This document shows positions 24,024-33,450 of a stretch of 64,000 nt of DNA, piece after piece. Each line of letters starts with the position of its first letter. The stretch's first letter is position 1. Location: positions 1 to 64,000 of the forward strand of contig JASAND010015626.1 in NCBI GenBank assembly GCA_030248195.1, read 5' to 3'. Origin of the DNA: Trissonchulus latispiculum. Lineage: Eukaryota; Nematoda; Enoplea; Enoplida; Ironidae. Made by a program: the position numbers and the translations under genes. The notes under the pieces are model-generated. The model had not been told where the DNA came from, ran no database searches, and saw only the letters and a list, made by a program, of their open reading frames with translations.

Positions 24024-24659
24024 TTAGGCTGCCAGGAGCTCAGGGTTCTAACCTCGACCTTCGGTTTTCGTACCCTTCGCAGTTTCCATTTTTTATACGT
24101 ACGTATTTTTACCCCCCTCCCCCCTAGGGTCAAAATTTTTAAAATTTTTTCTCTAGGTGTTTGCGTGTTTTTAAACGTATAATTGTGTATGCGTGTGGGT
24201 TTGACCCAATACCAATTTTAGGCTACAAATAATTTTGGGGTGAGCTAGTTTAGGGCATTTTTCTCGGGATTTGAGGTAGGACATAACATCAAATTTTTTG
24301 TAGTGTCAAAAATAACTTAATTTTCGTTAATTTGTCATTTTATTGCGATACCTGGTATCTTTTCCTGTGTATTTGTGATATTTTGTCAACTTTTGCTTGT
24401 TTTCAGGTTATATTTGTATAACCCGCTTCATTTTAGGTTATTTTTGCATAATCCCCTTATTTTCAGGTCCTGAGTGAGTTTGCTCTATTTAGCAATTATA
24501 TTGTGATTTTTGTAGCCGGTATCGCACTAATTTCCATTATACGTATATAACTTGTGTTTTTATGGGGTACCTAGAGGTAAATCCGTTTGTATTTTTGCTC
24601 GTAAATAAATTTTTTCCAGCACTTTTAGTCAAACGGGTTTCACCCAAGAACTTTGAAAA
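24024..24659 (+). other. Element leader with possible primer-binding region
   Basis: Untranslated leader between the 5' LTR and the first gag ATG. At 24030-24053 the text TGCCAGGAGCTCAGGG followed by TTCTAACC looks like the complement of a tRNA 3' half (acceptor strand plus T arm). However, it sits a few bases into the leader and lacks a clean TGG, so it is only a candidate primer-binding site. Confidence 0.35.
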
Positions 24660-25381
24660 ATGGATTCTGTACGTACTTCGGAAAGATTGAAGGCTAAGAA
24701 GGAAAGGAATCAACCGTATCCAAATCCGAGTTGCTGTAGAGAAAATGCTGGTGGAACCATGCGAGGCCTGCACCGAGCGGGTCCGTCCACTTCGGGTGTT
24801 CGGGACTCGGATCTGGAATTCCGCCCGCGGGCCAGTTCGGCATCGCAGGCGGATTTGAGGACACGAGGTGCTGGTTTGGGAGATTACAGAAGGGGCGTCG
24901 CCCGTTCTGTTGACGGAAGACGGTTCTGTGCAGGATTTGGAGGATATTGGTCCGTTGACGGCTGTCACTTCGCAGGAATCTGTCTATGTTTCGGCAGCCT
25001 CGAGCATGGAATCTCTGCAAAATGATTCGGGGTGCAACTGCTCGGGCCAGGTCCTTCATTGACCATACGGTAAGAAACTTGGACTGGAACATGTCTGGCC
25101 GGCAACAGAGCGGCTCTCCCCAAAGTTTTGGGTCGAGCCCCGGGGACCAAACGATAATTGGTCGGGATGAGTTCATGGGGCCGGGTCCGACCCGACCCCA
25201 TGCAACTCCCGTCGCGAATTTGGTGCCCCCCGGGGCCTCGGCTTCGCCGGATCAGCCGTCTGTGTCGAGATTTTCTGGTGCTGCTTCGCAGAATTTCGGG
25301 TTGTTGGACTTGGACCTCGATCAGGAATTCACCTTGGGGACCACAGCATTGGCCAATTTGGCGTTAGAGCCGATAATATAA
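24660..25381 (+). pseudogene. gag: N-terminal part of gag, frameshifted
   Basis: The probable gag start is ATG at 24660 (GAAAAATGG). Coding-like sequence begins in that frame, moves to a second frame around 24865-25060 and to a third around 25030-25381. A (TAA)n microsatellite at about 25375-25394 separates it from the main gag frame. The product is low-complexity, rich in Ser, Gly and Pro, with no fold recognised. At least three frame changes mean it is broken in this copy. Confidence 0.55.
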
Positions 25382-25425
25382 TAATAATAATAATATCTTG
25401 GGATCCCGCGTACGATGGCGTCCAG

Positions 25426-27075
25426 TTGTCGGGGGCTCTAACAGATGGTCGATTTGGAACGTCGGCCATCTCTACAGGATTGGGTACGCAGGTAACAACA
25501 AGTTATGGAGATATGAGCCAATTCGCGATTCAGTCGCGTTTGCGCACCACTCACCGAAATTCTCTGCTAACCAACCAACGAAATGAAAACTCATTCATGT
25601 TGCAAATGAGTGCGACTGTGCTGAATAGCACAGTGATAAGACCGGACCTGTTATCTTCACCGGCCAATTTTTCGTCACCGTTGGCGCATCGAACTAACCT
25701 TAAGCTGCCTTCGGTTCGCGGTGCGCGAGCCGGAAATCGAGTTCGCACCGGTGGCCGAAATCTCTTTTCGTCGTTCGTTCGTTCAACTGTCGTTCAGGAA
25801 CTCGGTGACACCGGTTTTTCGGACTTTTCCGGACCGATTGGTCATCCTTTATCGCAAGGTGGTCGTGCGGCGTCGCCGGCTCGGCCCGAGATTCCGACTG
25901 TCCCGGTCCTGGGGCATGTCAATGTGCGTCAACTGACCCCAGAAACCGTCCATGTTCTTCATGATTACTTGAAATGGTTCAAGTCAATCTCGAAGTTCAA
26001 GGGGCGAAAAGGTGGCATTCAGCTGTCGACGTGGCTTCGCATGTGTGAGAACACTTGGTCGGCAAGCTTGGCCCCAGCCGAGCTAAAGAAGGCTATTCTT
26101 TGGTATCTGCTGGAAGATAATGTCAAACAAGATCTCGAGGGTCACACCCTCGAGACCTATGAAGATCTGGAGGCGGTTTTGAAGCAGCTTTATGAGCCTG
26201 TCGCGAAAACATCCGATCAGTATGCTCGAGAGTTCTTCGAGCGGGTTCTTCTTCAGAAAGCGTCCGAAACGTGCCATGAGTACCTCAATGAATTGAGGAC
26301 GCTCGCCTGCAAAGCTTTTCCCGACGTCGAGCCGAAAGTTCGCGAATTGAAGGTTGTAGATCGCGCGACGCGCGGTCTAAAACCTTCAATTCGGGCGAAA
26401 GTGGCAAGTTCATTCGCCGACGCGACCTATTGGGCTTATGATCGGCCGAATGACATTTTTATGCGAGCGGTACGTATACTGCGGTCGGTTGAAGAGGGCG
26501 ACACCCAGTCAAAGCCGATGGAATCTGCGATGGCTGTCGGCGATCGGCCTCGGACAACGTCCGTGGACCTTGATTGTCCAGACTATGTACGTGATTTGCA
26601 GCGACAATTGCAGGATATTCGGAACTCGATTACCCAAGGACAGGCTCAAGCCTCCCGACAGAGGTCCTTGGATGATGAAATTGCGGCAGCCTGCAAAATT
26701 TTGGACGACCCCAGTTTGGAAGACATGGACGAAGAGGATGTCTGCTACCTGGTTGAGCAGCAGGGGTCGGCTTCTGGCTGGGCCAAAGCCGGTGGAAACC
26801 CCGCTAAGTCCATGCACTGTACCTATTGTGCGGAGCCTGGGCATAAGTGGTTGTGTTGTCCGGTGTACGTGAAGGCTGTGCGCTTCTGGGGTGATTACCT
26901 TCGCCGGCAACAGATGTTGGCGAGCAAGTTATTCGGTAGCTTGCTCATGAAGAATGCGACAGCTAACACTGGAAACACTCAATCTGCCGCCGATGGAAGG
27001 ACCTACCGAGGATGTGGTCGAGGTGGTCGTTTCAATTATGGAAGGCGCGGTGGTCAACAAAGGTGGTGGTGCTAA
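25426..27075 (+). CDS. gag: gag polyprotein, capsid and nucleocapsid part
   Basis: Contains a retrotransposon capsid-like helical region (about residues 165-350) and a CCHC zinc knuckle of the form C-x2-C-x4-H-x4-C at about 26817-26858 (CTYCAEPGHKWLCC), followed by an Arg/Gly-rich tail (RGCGRGGRF). It would form the virus-like particle and bind genomic RNA. The first Met of the frame is probably not the true start, because coding sequence extends upstream in other frames. The frame ends at TAA 27073, but coding-like text (Gly/Asn/Ser-rich) continues in another frame to about 27154, suggesting one more frameshift. Confidence 0.8.
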   Translation: MSGALTDGRFGTSAISTGLGTQVTTSYGDMSQFAIQSRLRTTHRNSLLTNQRNENSFMLQMSATVLNSTVIRPDLLSSPANFSSPLAHRTNLKLPSVRGARAGNRVRTGGRNLFSSFVRSTVVQELGDTGFSDFSGPIGHPLSQGGRAASPARPEIPTVPVLGHVNVRQLTPETVHVLHDYLKWFKSISKFKGRKGGIQLSTWLRMCENTWSASLAPAELKKAILWYLLEDNVKQDLEGHTLETYEDLEAVLKQLYEPVAKTSDQYAREFFERVLLQKASETCHEYLNELRTLACKAFPDVEPKVRELKVVDRATRGLKPSIRAKVASSFADATYWAYDRPNDIFMRAVRILRSVEEGDTQSKPMESAMAVGDRPRTTSVDLDCPDYVRDLQRQLQDIRNSITQGQAQASRQRSLDDEIAAACKILDDPSLEDMDEEDVCYLVEQQGSASGWAKAGGNPAKSMHCTYCAEPGHKWLCCPVYVKAVRFWGDYLRRQQMLASKLFGSLLMKNATANTGNTQSAADGRTYRGCGRGGRFNYGRRGGQQRWWC

Positions 27076-27326
27076 TCAGGCGTCTGATGCCGGTGGCGGA
27101 AGTAACTCGCCCGGCAACCGACAACAATCATCTGGCAATTCGGAAAACGAATAGCGGGGGCGCGGAACCCCCAAAACAAGCCGCAAACCGGAAGTGTAAA
27201 TATGGTCCAATCGCCAAATGTTGCTAGGCCTCGTCGTTTTTCTAACTCGGGGCATGGCCGGGATCCTCGGGATCTCGCCTCGGGCAAAATGGAAAGCCAG
27301 TTGGTTCTGTTGCGAGATATGGGAGC

Positions 27327-27962
27327 GTGAATATGATGTCGATGAGAGAAGCCATGAAAATTCCGGATAAATATTTTATGATGCCGAGATGGCGATGTAT
27401 AAAGGGTCTACCCGAGTCGAAATGTGAGCATTTGTGTTGTATTGCGACTAATGGTCGGCGACCTCAACGTGATGAGGCACCTGCTCGGCAGCAACGTCGA
27501 CGTAGGCCCGACAAAAGGTCGAATAAGGGCAAGACACACCAAAATAACCAAGAAGCCGATCAGGTGGTGCCTGTTGTCGGCGAGGAAGGATCGGCACAGC
27601 CGTCCAAAAATTCGGTGGCGACGCAAGCCATCACTGTCGCCGATGGCTTGTCGATTCGGGAAGCTGCGACTAAGGTCTGCAATCCGGAACCTGGTCCATC
27701 TGGGACTCGTGCTTCGGGCTCGGGTTCGACCCGGGCTTCTAGCACGAGCCCCGGGGACGGCCATGATGATGAGTCCAGTTCTCCGGCGACTAAAAAGTCC
27801 GACGTAAATGCCGATAGTCGCGACAGAAAATCGCGACACTCCGACTGTACCCAAGCTGAAACTTCAGCGGTCGGCCGACAACACATGGAAAGCGCCCCGA
27901 AACGCGGTCTCACCGCGAAAATCCAATGTTTCGGTGGATGTTCCGACATTCAACCGTTATAA
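27327..27962 (+). pseudogene. Decayed linker between gag and protease
   Basis: A 211-codon frame of low-complexity, Arg/Gln/Ser-rich sequence. Around 27830-27870 coding character passes to the protease frame starting at 27808, so the two frames are probably one ancestral reading frame broken by a frameshift. No domain is recognised. Confidence 0.35.
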
Positions 27963-29331
27963 TCCGTTGGATTTGTCTTCAGTTGACGCGGATATATTGG
28001 AGGCCTATTGGGACCGCGTGGCTCGAGCACAGGATGAATTCGGCTTGGAGGAGGAAAAGTTGGAGCAGGCTGTAGCGAAGCAGCACAAGAAGGTGGCTTC
28101 GTCGGCGAAGAAAGTCGTCGAGAAAATGGAAGACTTTGAAGAGGTTCTGAGAGCTTTCACGAAGAAATACCGCTCGGAAGATGCGGCGATGCTTGTCGAA
28201 CAGGCATCTGCAGCCGCCGAATCTATGGACAGGCTGGATCAACCGTCGACCTCGAAAGAGGCTAGCGACCCCGATGATTCGGATGCGATGGCTAAGGTCG
28301 CGAAGGGCGGTATCCGTGAGGTTATGGAGGGTGAATGTGTCCTCTTTGTGTCGAATGGAGCCTCCGTTTCTTTGAAACATACACCATATGTGCTAGCACG
28401 TATAAATGGGGTCACTGCCCTTGGCCTTGTCGACGCTGGAGCCTCTGTGTCCTTGATCTCCAAGGAAGTTTACGAGCGAGTAAAGGGTCATGCGGTGACA
28501 CCGATGACAGAAGCCCCTATGCCGTCTATTGCTGCAGCAGGTGAGGGCACCCTTACCATTCTCGGTCAATGTGAGCTGTCAATGCGTTTTGTATCCGGTT
28601 ATGGCTATGTTCCAGAAAACCTGACACACCGATTCTATGTTGTTCCTGAGCTGTTGCAAGAAATGTTGATTGGATTTGATTTCTTGCATGATTTGGGCTT
28701 CTCACTGAATCCAAAACGCGGTTTTATGGATTACAGTGGTGGACGTATACTGTTTTTGAACAGTGCCGAGCTGCAGGGGATAGCTTGTGTTTACAATATT
28801 CCTCTTGCTGCGTCTGTGAATTTGTGTATTCGGGAGCGAGTCCGTGTACTCCCGAACAGGGAAAAGGATGTCCCTGTAAAGGCTGTCATGCCGGGCGGTG
28901 TCACCTTCCCAGAACGCCAATTTATGCTTTTTGAGGCTGAACCCGAGGTTATGGAAACTCACGGAGTGTTCCCGCAGGCTGGTGTCCTCGTTGTGACACA
29001 AAAAGTCGCTTACATTCGTGTCTACAATGGAAGTGACCGGATTGTTGATCTCCCCAAAGGTGCTTTGATGGGAGAAGCCTGCCCTGTGGTTCAGGTCAAA
29101 GAAGCTGAAAGGCCAACATCCGATGTAATGGAGGCGGGTATTGACCTGCAGTCGATCCATTACAACCTCAACCGATGGTTTGGGCATCCGGCTACCCATT
29201 CGCTTTGGGCGGATGAGGTCGGCGATAGTGTAAGCCGACTGCACAAGTTGCATCCCGGATTTTATCCTCTGGATTTGCCCTTGAAGACCTCTGTGGTTGA
29301 GGTAGACGCTGTGATTGCTCGGCCGCCCTAG
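27808..29331 (+). CDS. pol: Retropepsin-type aspartic protease region of pol
   Basis: A frame of 507 codons. A helical acidic/basic N-terminal part is followed by the protease core: LGLVDAGASVSLIS at about 28420-28462 carries the catalytic Asp in a D-A-G-A context (D-T/S-G is usual), and MLIGFDFL near 28666 matches the second conserved Ile-(Leu/Ile)-Gly motif. The role would be processing of gag-pol in the particle. Ala in place of Thr/Ser next to the catalytic Asp may lower activity or may be a family feature. The frame closes at an amber codon (29329-29331) and coding resumes in the same frame at 29335. Confidence 0.75.
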   Translation: MPIVATENRDTPTVPKLKLQRSADNTWKAPRNAVSPRKSNVSVDVPTFNRYNPLDLSSVDADILEAYWDRVARAQDEFGLEEEKLEQAVAKQHKKVASSAKKVVEKMEDFEEVLRAFTKKYRSEDAAMLVEQASAAAESMDRLDQPSTSKEASDPDDSDAMAKVAKGGIREVMEGECVLFVSNGASVSLKHTPYVLARINGVTALGLVDAGASVSLISKEVYERVKGHAVTPMTEAPMPSIAAAGEGTLTILGQCELSMRFVSGYGYVPENLTHRFYVVPELLQEMLIGFDFLHDLGFSLNPKRGFMDYSGGRILFLNSAELQGIACVYNIPLAASVNLCIRERVRVLPNREKDVPVKAVMPGGVTFPERQFMLFEAEPEVMETHGVFPQAGVLVVTQKVAYIRVYNGSDRIVDLPKGALMGEACPVVQVKEAERPTSDVMEAGIDLQSIHYNLNRWFGHPATHSLWADEVGDSVSRLHKLHPGFYPLDLPLKTSVVEVDAVIARPP

Positions 29332-29334
29332 CGG

Positions 29335-29706
29335 GTGATTACCCATGCTATTCAGGAACCGAAACATAGGACGGAGATCCACAGTCCTCCGGGTTCTGAT
29401 GCGGATAAGGACCTGGAAAGGCCGATGGAAGAGGCCAGTGGTGGTCATTTCTACTCTGCTGAGGATAGGGGGCCACGCCCCGATCCTACAGAGGAAGAAA
29501 AGCTGAAGGACATTGAGTCGAATGTCGATGTCGATCGTATGGACTGTCCAGACGACATCAAGCAGGAGTTTAAGAAAATGCTGCTCGAGTATTATGATGT
29601 CGTGGCTCATCCTGGAAATCCTGGACGGACAAAAATCGATCAGCATTTGATCGATACAGGCAAGGACGGACCTCTGAAAAGCCGAGCTTACCGGATGAAC
29701 TCTTAG
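29335..29706 (+). CDS. pol: Pol segment between protease and RT, bounded by amber codons
   Basis: In the same frame as the protease and RT segments, separated from them by TAG at 29329 and TAG at 29704. The segment is acidic and includes the usual pre-RT stretch ending with LKSRAYRMN, similar to the conserved lead-in before Ty3/Gypsy RT. The two stops are most simply inactivating mutations, though readthrough was considered. Confidence 0.6.
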   Translation: MITHAIQEPKHRTEIHSPPGSDADKDLERPMEEASGGHFYSAEDRGPRPDPTEEEKLKDIESNVDVDRMDCPDDIKQEFKKMLLEYYDVVAHPGNPGRTKIDQHLIDTGKDGPLKSRAYRMNS

Positions 29707-29739
29707 CAGAAGGCTGAGGTCGAGAAGCACATAAATTCG

Positions 29740-31821
29740 ATGCTCAAGGAAGGGGTATGTGAGCCCTCGACCAGTCCGTGGTCATTTCCCTGCATATTAG
29801 TCGGTAAGAAGGATGGTACGACCAGACTTGTTATCGATTATCGCAGGTTGAATAAGATCACCAAGAAGGACAATTATCCATTGCCGAAGATTGACGAAAT
29901 CATGGACCAGCTGAAGGGCAGTGCAATCTTCTCGACGATAGATTTAGCAGCTGGCTATTGGCAAGTCGAGGTTTACCCCGAGCATCGCGAGAAAACGGCT
30001 TTCGTGTCTCACATGGGGCTGTTTCACATGAATGTTATGCCGTTTGGATTGTGCAATGCACCTGCGACCTTTCAAAGAATCATGGAAAAGGCGCTTACCG
30101 GCCTGCCTGTTTACATCGACGACGTTCTGATTCCGTCAGGTAACTTCAGTGAGCATCTGAAAATGCTCAAAGGTGTCTTCCAGAAGCTTCGTGACAATGG
30201 ACTGCGGATCAAGTTGAAGAAATGTGTGTTTATCCGCCAAAAAGTCCCGTTTCTCGGGCATTTGATCAGTCAGGACGGCTATGAAGTGGATCCTGACAAA
30301 GTAGCTGCCGTGGTCAAGCTACCCAATCCGACTGATTGTCGCGGCGTTAAGTCGTTCCTCGGCATGTCTGGATATTATCGGAGGTTTGTGCCAAATTATG
30401 CGAAGGTCGCCGCGCCGCTCATTGTGCTGTTGAAGAAAGATGCGGTCTTCGAGTGGACTGAAGCTCGTCAGAAGGCGTTCGACGCACTTAAACGGATATT
30501 GACCGAAGCTCCGGTGCTGGCTTACCCTGATTTTGACAAGATGTTTATCTTGTCCGTTGATGCCAGTCACCATGTATTGGGAGCGGTGCTCGAACAGCCT
30601 GTGTCTGTTTCTCGGAGTTCGAAGAAGCCCGGCGAGGCTTGGACGGTGAAGACGCGTCCAGTGGCGTATGCCAGCCGAACTCTGACCGTGTACGAGCGGA
30701 ACTATTCAGCCACGGACCTCGAAGGCGCTGGCGTGGTGTGGGCCTGCCAGAAATTCCGTCATTATTTGACGTGTCGGCCTTTCATCATCAGAACTGATCA
30801 TATGGCAGTTAAGGACCTCCTTAACAATAGATCTGTGTTGGGAGCTGGGAGACAAGCGCGTTTCGCGCTGCGACTCCAGGAGTTCGACTTTATAGTGGAC
30901 TATCGACCTGGTCGCGACAACGTCGTTCCGGACGCGTTGTCCCGTCTTCCCGGCTGGGATCGTCCCGCCGAGATGGAGATGGACGGTACCGATGTGATGT
31001 ACCCACCTGAAATCTATGCCATTGGTGATGACGTATTGACCTCCGCCGAGTGGAAACGCACGCTGCGTAAGGACTTGGAATTCAAGCCCATGATAGACCT
31101 GATTGAAAGAAAGGTCTTGCCGGACGATGAACAGGAAGCTGCTTTAATGCAGAAACTCCGGCCGTACTTCTTCATGCAGGATGGTCTTCTCTTCTGCTGG
31201 CATGTAGACGAAAGGGGTCGACGGAGAGGCGACGCCTTCAAGTCGATTGCTGTCCCTTTCGAATATAGAGAAATGATCATGGAAGAAGTACATACAGGCT
31301 TTATGGTTGGTGGTCATCGCAGCCATAGAGCCGCCTATGCGAGCCTGGTTTCCCGGTATTATTGGCCGACTATGGCCCAGGATCTCGCTGATTATATCCG
31401 AACTTGCAAAGTCTGTGCCAAGTTCAATGCGGGCCCGGCCCGTCCACAAGCTGGATTGCAGAATGAGATCCGTGCGAATAGACCTCTGGATTTGGTCAGC
31501 ATCGATGTGATGCATTGTACTAAAAACCCGACAATGCGTGGTAACACCTGCATTTTGGTCGTGGTTGATCATTTCACGCGGTACGCGGAGGCCTTCCCGA
31601 TGAAGGACGAAAAGGCCGAAACAACTGCTTATTATTTCTTCAATGGCTTTGTCGCCAGATGGGGCGTACCGGTGAATTTGCTTTCCGATCGCGGACCAAA
31701 TTTCATGTCCAAAATGTTCAGCCGACTATCGGAGCTGAGTGGGTCGAAACTTCAGCGGACAACGGCCCCCAACCTGATATGCCAACGCCATCCCCGGTGG
31801 ATCCACTCAATGCCGGCTTAA
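29740..31821 (+). CDS. pol: Reverse transcriptase, RNase H and truncated integrase
   Basis: RT: FSTIDLAAGYWQ carries the first catalytic Asp and YIDDVLI (about 30109-30130) the catalytic pair. RNase H: ILSVDASHH at about 30547 with the later YSATDLEG. Integrase: an HHCC zinc finger (RSHRAAYASL to CKVC, about 31318-31420), then core Asp residues in SIDVMH (about 31498) and LSDRGPNF (about 31681). After KLQRTTA (about 31752-31772) the expected segment holding the catalytic Glu is missing, and the frame ends after unrelated codons. Order and motifs are those of Ty3/Gypsy. Coding continues in the same frame upstream of the first Met, back to the stop at 29704. Confidence 0.92.
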   Translation: MLKEGVCEPSTSPWSFPCILVGKKDGTTRLVIDYRRLNKITKKDNYPLPKIDEIMDQLKGSAIFSTIDLAAGYWQVEVYPEHREKTAFVSHMGLFHMNVMPFGLCNAPATFQRIMEKALTGLPVYIDDVLIPSGNFSEHLKMLKGVFQKLRDNGLRIKLKKCVFIRQKVPFLGHLISQDGYEVDPDKVAAVVKLPNPTDCRGVKSFLGMSGYYRRFVPNYAKVAAPLIVLLKKDAVFEWTEARQKAFDALKRILTEAPVLAYPDFDKMFILSVDASHHVLGAVLEQPVSVSRSSKKPGEAWTVKTRPVAYASRTLTVYERNYSATDLEGAGVVWACQKFRHYLTCRPFIIRTDHMAVKDLLNNRSVLGAGRQARFALRLQEFDFIVDYRPGRDNVVPDALSRLPGWDRPAEMEMDGTDVMYPPEIYAIGDDVLTSAEWKRTLRKDLEFKPMIDLIERKVLPDDEQEAALMQKLRPYFFMQDGLLFCWHVDERGRRRGDAFKSIAVPFEYREMIMEEVHTGFMVGGHRSHRAAYASLVSRYYWPTMAQDLADYIRTCKVCAKFNAGPARPQAGLQNEIRANRPLDLVSIDVMHCTKNPTMRGNTCILVVVDHFTRYAEAFPMKDEKAETTAYYFFNGFVARWGVPVNLLSDRGPNFMSKMFSRLSELSGSKLQRTTAPNLICQRHPRWIHSMPA

Positions 31822-33446
31822 TGGATCCACAGTCACCTCCCGCGGTCGGCGCCGAGGTCACAATTGGGTCTAACCCGGTGACCCAAGACACGTCGGCCGA
31901 GGCGAGGGGCTCTTCGGCCACACCGACAGGCCCCCGCGCCGGTTACGCACGCCAGTCCGACGCCCATTCTGGTAAAGAAGATCAACACCCTGACAGTTCA
32001 TCGGTGGTGCTGGGCGCCAAGCGTTCGGCGAGTAACGTCTCGGACGATTCGGAAGACGGGGCTGAACATCAGAAGACGAAGCCCGACGAGAAAAAACCGA
32101 AATCCACCAGTATGACAATAACTTTGAAGGACTCTCGTTCCGCGGTGATACCCGGAACATCGTCAGACACTGCCCAGTCGACGAAAGACTCGAGCGAGCC
32201 TCGCTCTTTGCTTGACATTCGAAAACGGATTGAGGAGCTGAAAGCTATGGAAGCTGAACTTTGTCAAAAGGTTGACGAATCAACCCAACAGAAGATGGAT
32301 TCTTCTGTTTCTGCTTCTAGCTCTAGTTCCAAATCCCGACGGAAAGTCCGTCAATCTGACCGACGTCATCAGGCGGGCGACGCCCGGTCTGCTACGGAGA
32401 CGGATGAGGCCGCTTCGACCTCGTCACGTACAACCAGATCGTCTCGTCGCTTACAACAGAAGGCGGCCCAAGCCAAGCAGCAGATTCAACCTGACCCTCC
32501 CCGAGCTGCACAAATGGAAACCAACCAATCAGTGGCTCAGGAGACGGCAACGCCGGCTTCTAACCAGCCCGAGTCCCTGGGATCGGACGACGACAGTCAA
32601 ATCTTGGACGATAATTTGGTAGTAGACGAAGCTGGGGCAGAATCGGCAATAGCCAGCATTGGTGACGAGTTCTTCGGTCAAATTGCCGCACGGTTCGCCG
32701 CCGGCATGGATGATATGGCCGCAAGTGTGCCAGTGGTACAACCAGGGCACGCTTATTCCCTGCCAGTGATGAGATCTGCACTGGAAGCGATACAGACAGC
32801 TGATCCTTTGACTCTTCGCTCGAGGGCTATGCAACTAACTGTGCGTGAGCCTACTCAGGCCGAGATTGACGCAGTGCCTCACGAGTTTCGTGTGCGCGCT
32901 GCCGATCACGCCATGGGATTTCAATCTTTCCTGAAATACTTACAACACGCCTTGATGGGTCGAGAAGAAGAGCTCAAACTGGCGGAACCTTATGCTGGGG
33001 TAAAGGAAGCGGTTCAGGATATCATCCTGCGCGACAAAGCGCTCCGTTATCAGCGCGTTCAGGTCGAAGACCTGACTTTACCTCCACATTTCCAGCAGCC
33101 AGTCAACCTGGTTCGGACAATTGAGGATCTGGTTTGGGCTGTTCCCGACATCTGGCAACTTTATCGGATAACCGGTGTGGTTGCCATGGACACCGAAGGC
33201 GGAATTTCAGCTCAGTTCGGTAACAACCAGGAAGCCACGCTCAATATCCTACAGATTGTGGGGCCTGTGCCGGCGGAACATCCGAAGGCATACCTCATCA
33301 TGGTGAGCGAAATTCTGGCGACGACTACGGATTTTTATCCGGTTCTCCATCTGATACGCATGATCCTAAATTCGCCCGAGCCAGTCTACATGGTCTTTTC
33401 GGGTGCTCATGCATATGCTTCGTCTCGCCAGATTCTGCGGCGTTAG
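31659..33446 (+). CDS. Post-pol ORF part 1: disordered region and DEDD exonuclease N-terminal half
   Basis: Real coding character starts at about 31770, where the integrase breaks off; upstream codons overlap integrase in another frame. The first 350 or so codons are low-complexity (Ser, Lys, Asp, Gln), with a short coiled-coil-like stretch (LLDIRKRIEELKAMEAEL). From about 33090 it resembles DEDD-superfamily 3'-5' exonucleases of the RNase D/WRN/EXD type: VRTIEDL, then GVVAMDTEGG with the Exo I Asp at 33189 and Glu at 33195, then LNILQIV. A recognisable Exo II Asp is not seen in YMVFSGAHAY. The frame stops at 33444, and coding resumes in another frame at 33451. Confidence 0.6.
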   Translation: MGRTGEFAFRSRTKFHVQNVQPTIGAEWVETSADNGPQPDMPTPSPVDPLNAGLMDPQSPPAVGAEVTIGSNPVTQDTSAEARGSSATPTGPRAGYARQSDAHSGKEDQHPDSSSVVLGAKRSASNVSDDSEDGAEHQKTKPDEKKPKSTSMTITLKDSRSAVIPGTSSDTAQSTKDSSEPRSLLDIRKRIEELKAMEAELCQKVDESTQQKMDSSVSASSSSSKSRRKVRQSDRRHQAGDARSATETDEAASTSSRTTRSSRRLQQKAAQAKQQIQPDPPRAAQMETNQSVAQETATPASNQPESLGSDDDSQILDDNLVVDEAGAESAIASIGDEFFGQIAARFAAGMDDMAASVPVVQPGHAYSLPVMRSALEAIQTADPLTLRSRAMQLTVREPTQAEIDAVPHEFRVRAADHAMGFQSFLKYLQHALMGREEELKLAEPYAGVKEAVQDIILRDKALRYQRVQVEDLTLPPHFQQPVNLVRTIEDLVWAVPDIWQLYRITGVVAMDTEGGISAQFGNNQEATLNILQIVGPVPAEHPKAYLIMVSEILATTTDFYPVLHLIRMILNSPEPVYMVFSGAHAYASSRQILRR

Positions 33447-33450
33447 ATAG

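Noticed and set aside
24024..24055. Firm primer-binding site assignment
   Set aside because: Similarity to a tRNA 3' half is visible, but it is offset from the LTR and lacks a clean TGG start.
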